From: Melastoma dodecandrum
Lineage: Eukaryota; Streptophyta; Magnoliopsida; Myrtales; Melastomataceae
Reading direction: 5' to 3'
Assembly (NCBI GenBank): GCA_029817715.1
Contig: JARUPY010000356.1
Span: forward strand, 2,451,001-2,515,000
DNA: 64,000 nt
In this document: positions 58,998 to 64,000 of the stretch, piece after piece
How positions within the stretch are numbered: the first letter of the stretch is position 1
How the letters are laid out: the number at the start of each line of letters is the position of its first letter
Position numbers and translations under genes: made by a program
Notes under the pieces: model-generated
What the model was told of the DNA's origin: nothing
Databases searched by the model: none
Seen by the model: the letters and a program-made list of their open reading frames with translations, nothing else

Positions 58998-60343
58998 CGA
59001 ATCGTCTGAGGGTAGCTAAGTGAATACATGTGTTGATCACAGTAACCAGTTGCTAACCCATCGGCAAGAAGCCGTTCTTGTTATGTCTTTCGCAGGGAAG
59101 TCTTGAACCTACGGAGTTTGAGCAGTTAGACACACGCTTGAGGGTACGCATTAGAAGTCTCGAGCCTACAGGATAGAGCAGGAGTTGGGAACGGCGTTCG
59201 AGTGGAAAGAGGTCCACCCAAGCACAGGGGTGTTGTGCGGAAATCTCAACCTCCTGATACAGAGGGACAGTAGAGCAAGTTACGTGGGAGCCCCCGGAGC
59301 AGAAAATTTCACCCTAGGCACTGGGTGTGCAGTGCAGTGAGTCACGGCTTTGGTAACTGTGCACATCTGAACTAAGTGTAGGACGAATATCCCGACTTCC
59401 CCGTGTGAGAAAACGGGTTCCGCTGTGTGAGGAACCAATCCCTGTTTATCTATTTTGTTCTCTAACTCATTGTTTCTTGAGTGCTTACAGGCGCATCTTG
59501 AGAAGAGATAAAAGCTGTGTGGAAATTCTTTGAGCAATCAACTGCTGAGTGTGAACATTATTCTGTGGCAAACGAGAAGGTGTCAACTGTGTGAGGAACT
59601 AATCGTTGTTCAGGAGTGATATCTTTTGTAAATGATTTTAAATTTCACTTGTTGAGAAAAATCCTAGTGTGCAAGGTTCATTTACCTATTATATTTATAT
59701 AATGGAATCACGTCTACGGTGAAAAGTGGACGTAGGTCGATTAAGGTCTCTTATGAAAAAAAAAACAATTGTGTCTCTTATGATCGTGCTTACATCCATA
59801 CGAGTCTTTAACAATCAAAATCGTAATGCATACAACTAGCCGACCTCACTTATGAGTAACGCTTTGCTGTGACAATGTACGTCTACGTATATGCTGAGAA
59901 AGGACGAAAAAGTGATAAAACATTAACTCTCCCCAAGTTAGTGTATAGTTTCGTTTTTTTTTTCCAGTGGTGAGAAAAGAACGTGAGAGTGTGATTAGAG
60001 GAAAACATGATTAAAAGATGTGAAATTATTGAGGTGACAAAAGTCATAGTCACTTAAAAGTCCAAAGTGCGGTGGTCTCTATCAATTCTTGTTCTTTTTA
60101 ACTGTTAATAGTTTAAATTAATAACTTTATGGAATCACCCAGTCATCCAAATTCGAATCCAACGCATGAAAATAAAAATTCCTCCATTCGTGAGATTTAC
60201 GTTATGAATATAATAAAATATTACATAAAGCCCTAATGTTTGGGTTTGTCGTGAAATGGGGAGGTTATAAATGGCAAAAACATGCTTCCAGAGAGTAGAG
60301 TTAGTTACTCGCAACTACTAATACTAGTCATCAAAAATTAATT
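58998..60343. other. Probable rest of copia LTR, then promoter region of copy B
   Basis: 58998-59800 continues without a break from the LTR-like tail of unit 2 and has retroelement-style wording (TGTGAGGAACxAATC repeated at 59425 and 59605), so it is probably U5/leader of that element. 59840-60343 is AT-rich. TTATAAATGG at about 60265 lies 78 bases before the copy B start codon and is a credible TATA box. Confidence 0.5.
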
Positions 60344-63300
60344 ATGGGTTCACGCTCTGCTATTACGATATTATTCACTTGCCTCATGGTTTCTTTTTTT
60401 GTCCAGGGAGCAGCTGCGGCTAAGACCAACGAAACCGACCGTGCTGCGTTGCTCGAGTTCAGGCGCAGCATACCCGATGACCCCGATGGTGTGCTCACCT
60501 CGTGGAATGACACCGTCCACTTCTGTCGTTGGCCTGGCATCACTTGCAGCAGGAGACGTCCCCGCGTCACCAAATTAGAGCTCCCAGGCTACAAACTGGG
60601 GGGCTCCTTGTCTCCCTACATCGGGAATCTCAGCTTCCTCAGGATATTAGACCTCAACAACAATGGTTTTGCCAGCGAAATCCCCCCTGAAATCGGGAAC
60701 TTGCGTCGGCTGGAAGAGTTGGGCCTGGTTAATAACTCGTTTTCGGGTCAGCTCCCGGAGAACATCTCTGGTTGCACAAACCTACAAGAGATCCTTCTGG
60801 GGAACAACCAGCTTGTTGGAGAAATACCTCGTGGATTATCTGCACTGTCGAAGCTCCGGGTCTTCCAAGTCAGCAAAAACAAAATCACTGGGAAGTTACC
60901 TGATTACTTCGGCAACTTCTCATCACTGGAGTTCATTGGCGGAATGTCAAATGGTTTCAGCGGCCCCATCCCAGCATCTCTTGGGCGATTGCAAAGATTG
61001 CGACGGATTCATCTCGCAGGAAATTTCTTTTCTGGTACGGTACCCTCCTCGATCTTCAACATCACCTCTCTGATTATCATACAACTCTCAGTCAACAAAC
61101 TCCAGGGAGTTCTCCCTCTGGATATCGGAATCACTCTTCCCAATCTCCAGGAGTTTTATTTCTCTTTTAATCAGTTGACCGGACCTTTTCCCCCTTCAAT
61201 AGCAAACGCGACAAACTTATTGGGCCTACAGTTGTCCTTGAACAATTTCACCGGATCGGTACCTGATCTCAAAAATCTCAATCAGTTGAGGTGGCTTCTA
61301 ATTGGTGGCAATCAATTGGGAAAGTTGGGGGACTTGAAATTCATCGAGTCCCTCAATTCCACCGGGCTACGGGTTCTGGATTTCAGCGGAAACAATTTCG
61401 GAGGTACGTTACCTCGGACTATTGGGAACTTATCTTCCAATTTGAACAAGTTGGGATTCTGGTCCAATCAACTGACGGGTACCCTCCCTTCAAGCATCGG
61501 GAATCTTCACAACCTGGAAAATCTAGATATTAGCTGGAACCCGCTGAATGGTATGCTCCCAAAGGAAATCGGTAACCTCCACAAGTTGAAGATCCTACAA
61601 GCAAATTACAACAAATTCATCGGGGAAATCCCATCATCTCTTGGAAATTTGACTATGTTGACGAAACTGTGGTTGATGGGGAGCAGATTCAGTGGGAGTA
61701 TTCCCGCAAGCCTCGGAAATTGCCAAAACTTGATCTCTTTGGATCTATCTGAAAACAACCTGAGTGGGACTATACCATCGCAAGTCCTGGGTATTTCTTC
61801 CTTATCATACTTTCTTGATTTATCTCAGAATAAATTAACAGGCACACTGCCGGATGAAGTCGGCAATCTGAAGAACTTAGCAATATTAGACGTGCACGGG
61901 AACCGTCTGTCTGGCCCAGTCCCGAAAACTCTCGGTGGATGCACCAGCTTGGTGTTATTAGACATTGGGAATAATATGTTTCAAGGCAACATCACCCCGT
62001 TTCTATCTCCTCTGAAAGGACTTCAACAACTAGACTTATCACAGAATAACTTCTCTGGCCGTGTACCGAAATTCTTAGGAGACTTCCAGCTCACATACCT
62101 CAATCTGTCTTTCAACCATTTCGAGGGCGAAGTTCCGAGTAAAGGAGTCTTCCTAAATGCCACAGGGATCTCTGTCATGGGAAATTACAAACTCTGTGGC
62201 GGGATTCCATCATTGAACTTACCAAGATGTCCTACATCCAAACGGAAACACGGAAGGAAAACCATGTTGAAGATCATCATCGCGGTAGCCGGTGGGATTG
62301 CTTTCCTGTTTGTTGTGCTTTTGTTGATTGCATCGCGTCGTTGCATGGACAGAAAAAGAAGGAGGAACGTAAAGTCGCACTCTGGGTTGGTTCCTAAAAG
62401 CCCTTTTCCACAAATTTCCTACGAGGATATACTCGTGGCTACCGGTGGGCTTAATCAAGATAACCTGATCGGTGAGGGCGGTTTTGGTTCCGTGTATAAG
62501 GGGATCCTTGGTAATTCTGATAATGTCGTAGCTATTAAGGTTCTCGACCTCCGAAATCGAGCAGCTTCGAAAAGTTTTATGGCAGAGTGTGAGGTATTAA
62601 AGAAAATCAGACACCGAAATCTCGTTAAGATTTCAACTGTTTGTTCGACCATCGACTTTCGAGGTAATGATTTTAAGGCGCTTGTGTATGAGTACATGGA
62701 AAATGGAAGCCTGGAAGACTGGCTGCATCCTAAAATCATATCGGAGGGTGAGCGCTTGAAGTTAAGTTTAAGGCATAGGCTGAGTATTGCTGTGGACATT
62801 GCAAGTGCTGTGGAGTATCTGCATCAGGAGTGTGACGTGCCGGTGATTCATTGTGATTTGAAGCCGAGCAATGTCCTCTTGGATGCGGAGATGACAGCAA
62901 AGGTCAGTGATTTTGGCCTCACGAGAATTCTCTCTGCCGATGATGTTGTTGTGCAAGTAAGCTCGACAGCAGTGCGAGGGACAGTCGGCTACAGCCCTCC
63001 AGGTGCGTGAATTTTTATGTAAACATTTGGATATTTGTCAGCTCGTACTCAGTAATATAGGCCGTTTAACGAGAAATATTGTAGAGTACGGAATGGGAAG
63101 GCAAGTGTCGAGGGAAGGCGATGTTTACAGTTTTGGAATTCTTCTGCTGGAGATGTTTACGGGAAAGAAGCCGACCGACGACATGTTCCAGGATGCTTGG
63201 AACATCCGAAGCCACTGCGAGGCTGCGTTGCCGAAAAGAGCTGGAGAAGTAGCAGACCCTTGTCTGTTTCTAAATGAGTTTGGAGTAGGATGGAGCGCCC

Positions 63301-63440
63301 GTGCTCCGCGAAGGATTCTAGAAGGTCTGGCGAAGGTGTTCGAAATCGGAGTCGCGTGTTGTAGCGAGTCGCCAGGAGAAAGGATGGACATCCACGTGGC
63401 TGCAACAAAACTAAGATCCCTCAAATCTCTGGCGGGCTGA
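60344..63440 (+). CDS. LRR receptor-like serine/threonine kinase, subfamily XII (copy B, intact)
   Basis: Exon 1 60344-63002, GT-AG intron 63003-63084, exon 2 63085-63440; 1004 codons plus TGA. Order: signal peptide (about 1-26), LRR N-cap with the FCRWPGITC cysteine motif, about 20 plant-type LRRs to about residue 600, the LCGG juxtamembrane block, a transmembrane helix at about 640-664, and a kinase domain from about 707. The kinase has GEGGFGSVYKG, VAIKVLD, HCDLKP (about 835-840) and DFGLTRIL. HCD instead of HRD makes it a non-RD kinase, typical of immune receptors FLS2, EFR and XA21. It probably sits in the plasma membrane and senses a microbial or damage ligand; the ligand is unknown. 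Length and the single intron near the kinase end are normal for the family (At3g47570-like). It is the only intact copy in the cluster. Confidence 0.95.
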
Positions 63441-64000
63441 AGTTCCGAATCCCGAATACCTCTTAGGTGTTGTCATTTGAGATTCGAACTGGAAATATCC
63501 CAGACCGTTTTAGATATATATTCCAAATTGTCATGTACACAAGAACACTGTTGCAAACATGGCTCCCATATACTTTGATATTTAAGAAATTTAATAAAAA
63601 AATGTAAATTATATTTTGCAAAGTGTTTGGAAAGTATTTACTTTTGTGTACATTCATAATCATCTTAAAAGTGATGATGAGAAATATTACTAAAAATAAA
63701 AGTTTTTATTGAATCAATCAACTCTTTTTTTGGAAACACCAATATGAAGGAAGAATGATACGTTTGGCTTAATGTATATTTGCTATTATATTAAAATATG
63801 TAATATTTTAAAACATCGTAATTTAGGTAAGATAAGATCAATGGAAAAAATATATTTTTTAGGTGATAAGGTCAGCAAAATATAATAAATTTAATATATG
63901 TGAGATTAAGATCATTCAATGATAAGAATAAGTTTAGCTAAACTTTTGATTTTTACTGGTGGATTTCGTTTCGCGTTCCATTTAAAATGAATATCCCTTG
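63441..64000. other. 3' flank of copy B
   Basis: Homologous to the 3' flank of copy A at 50770-51320 up to about 63930. AT-rich; the 3' UTR and polyadenylation signals (AATAAAA near 63592) probably lie in the first 200 bases. No other gene seen. Confidence 0.7.

Noticed and set aside
1..64000. tRNA, rRNA or miRNA genes
   Set aside because: No cloverleaf A/B boxes or rRNA signatures noticed while reading; a tRNAscan and small-RNA mapping would be needed to exclude them fully.

Overview
This is nuclear DNA from a flowering plant, almost certainly a eudicot. The evidence is spliced genes with GT-AG introns, a land-plant pectin-type methyltransferase (ERD3/PMT21), a subfamily XII LRR receptor kinase, and many plant LTR retrotransposons. 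The species cannot be fixed from the sequence. The window is gene-poor: three apparently intact protein genes, several decayed gene copies, and a large majority of transposon-derived or unassigned sequence.

Left end (1-10.5 kb): two complete, convergently transcribed housekeeping genes. The first is a 16-exon MAK/ICK/MOK-type protein kinase (plus strand, 460 aa; plant databases call this family CDKF-4). The second is a 7-exon ERD3/PMT21-type Golgi methyltransferase (minus strand, 608 aa). Both exon chains keep one reading frame throughout. Their Arabidopsis counterparts have consecutive locus numbers (At4g19110, At4g19120), so this looks like conserved microsynteny.

Middle (10.5-39 kb): intergenic and repeat-rich. 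It holds a decayed CBP/p300-type histone acetyltransferase (HAC) pseudogene, a three-exon fragment of a SULTR3-type sulfate transporter, GC-rich LTR-like DNA, and a gypsy-type PPT/LTR junction. It also holds an inverted pair of LTR/leader repeats about 11 kb apart, a copia-type solo LTR with target-site duplication, a 794-bp hAT-type element with a perfect 8-bp target duplication, and a second LTR in the opposite orientation. The two LTRs carry different minisatellites at the same internal point and arrays of GAAnnTTC palindromes resembling heat-shock elements. The strangest object is a 1073-bp element (35904-36976) with 47-bp terminal inverted repeats; its interior is built almost wholly from TTAGTAA/TTACTAA words on both strands.

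Right end (39-64 kb): a tandem cluster of LRR receptor kinases. Copy A (39390-50767) is a pseudogene split in its first exon by an 8.3-kb Ty1/copia element that has both LTRs, a 5-bp target duplication and a broken polyprotein. Copy C (52138-52404) is a kinase fragment. Copy B (60344-63440) is intact (1004 aa, non-RD kinase). 5' and 3' flanks are duplicated along with the genes, and a tandemly duplicated, decayed copia element sits between copies C and B.

All identifications are by reading translations and comparing them with remembered family features; no database search was run.
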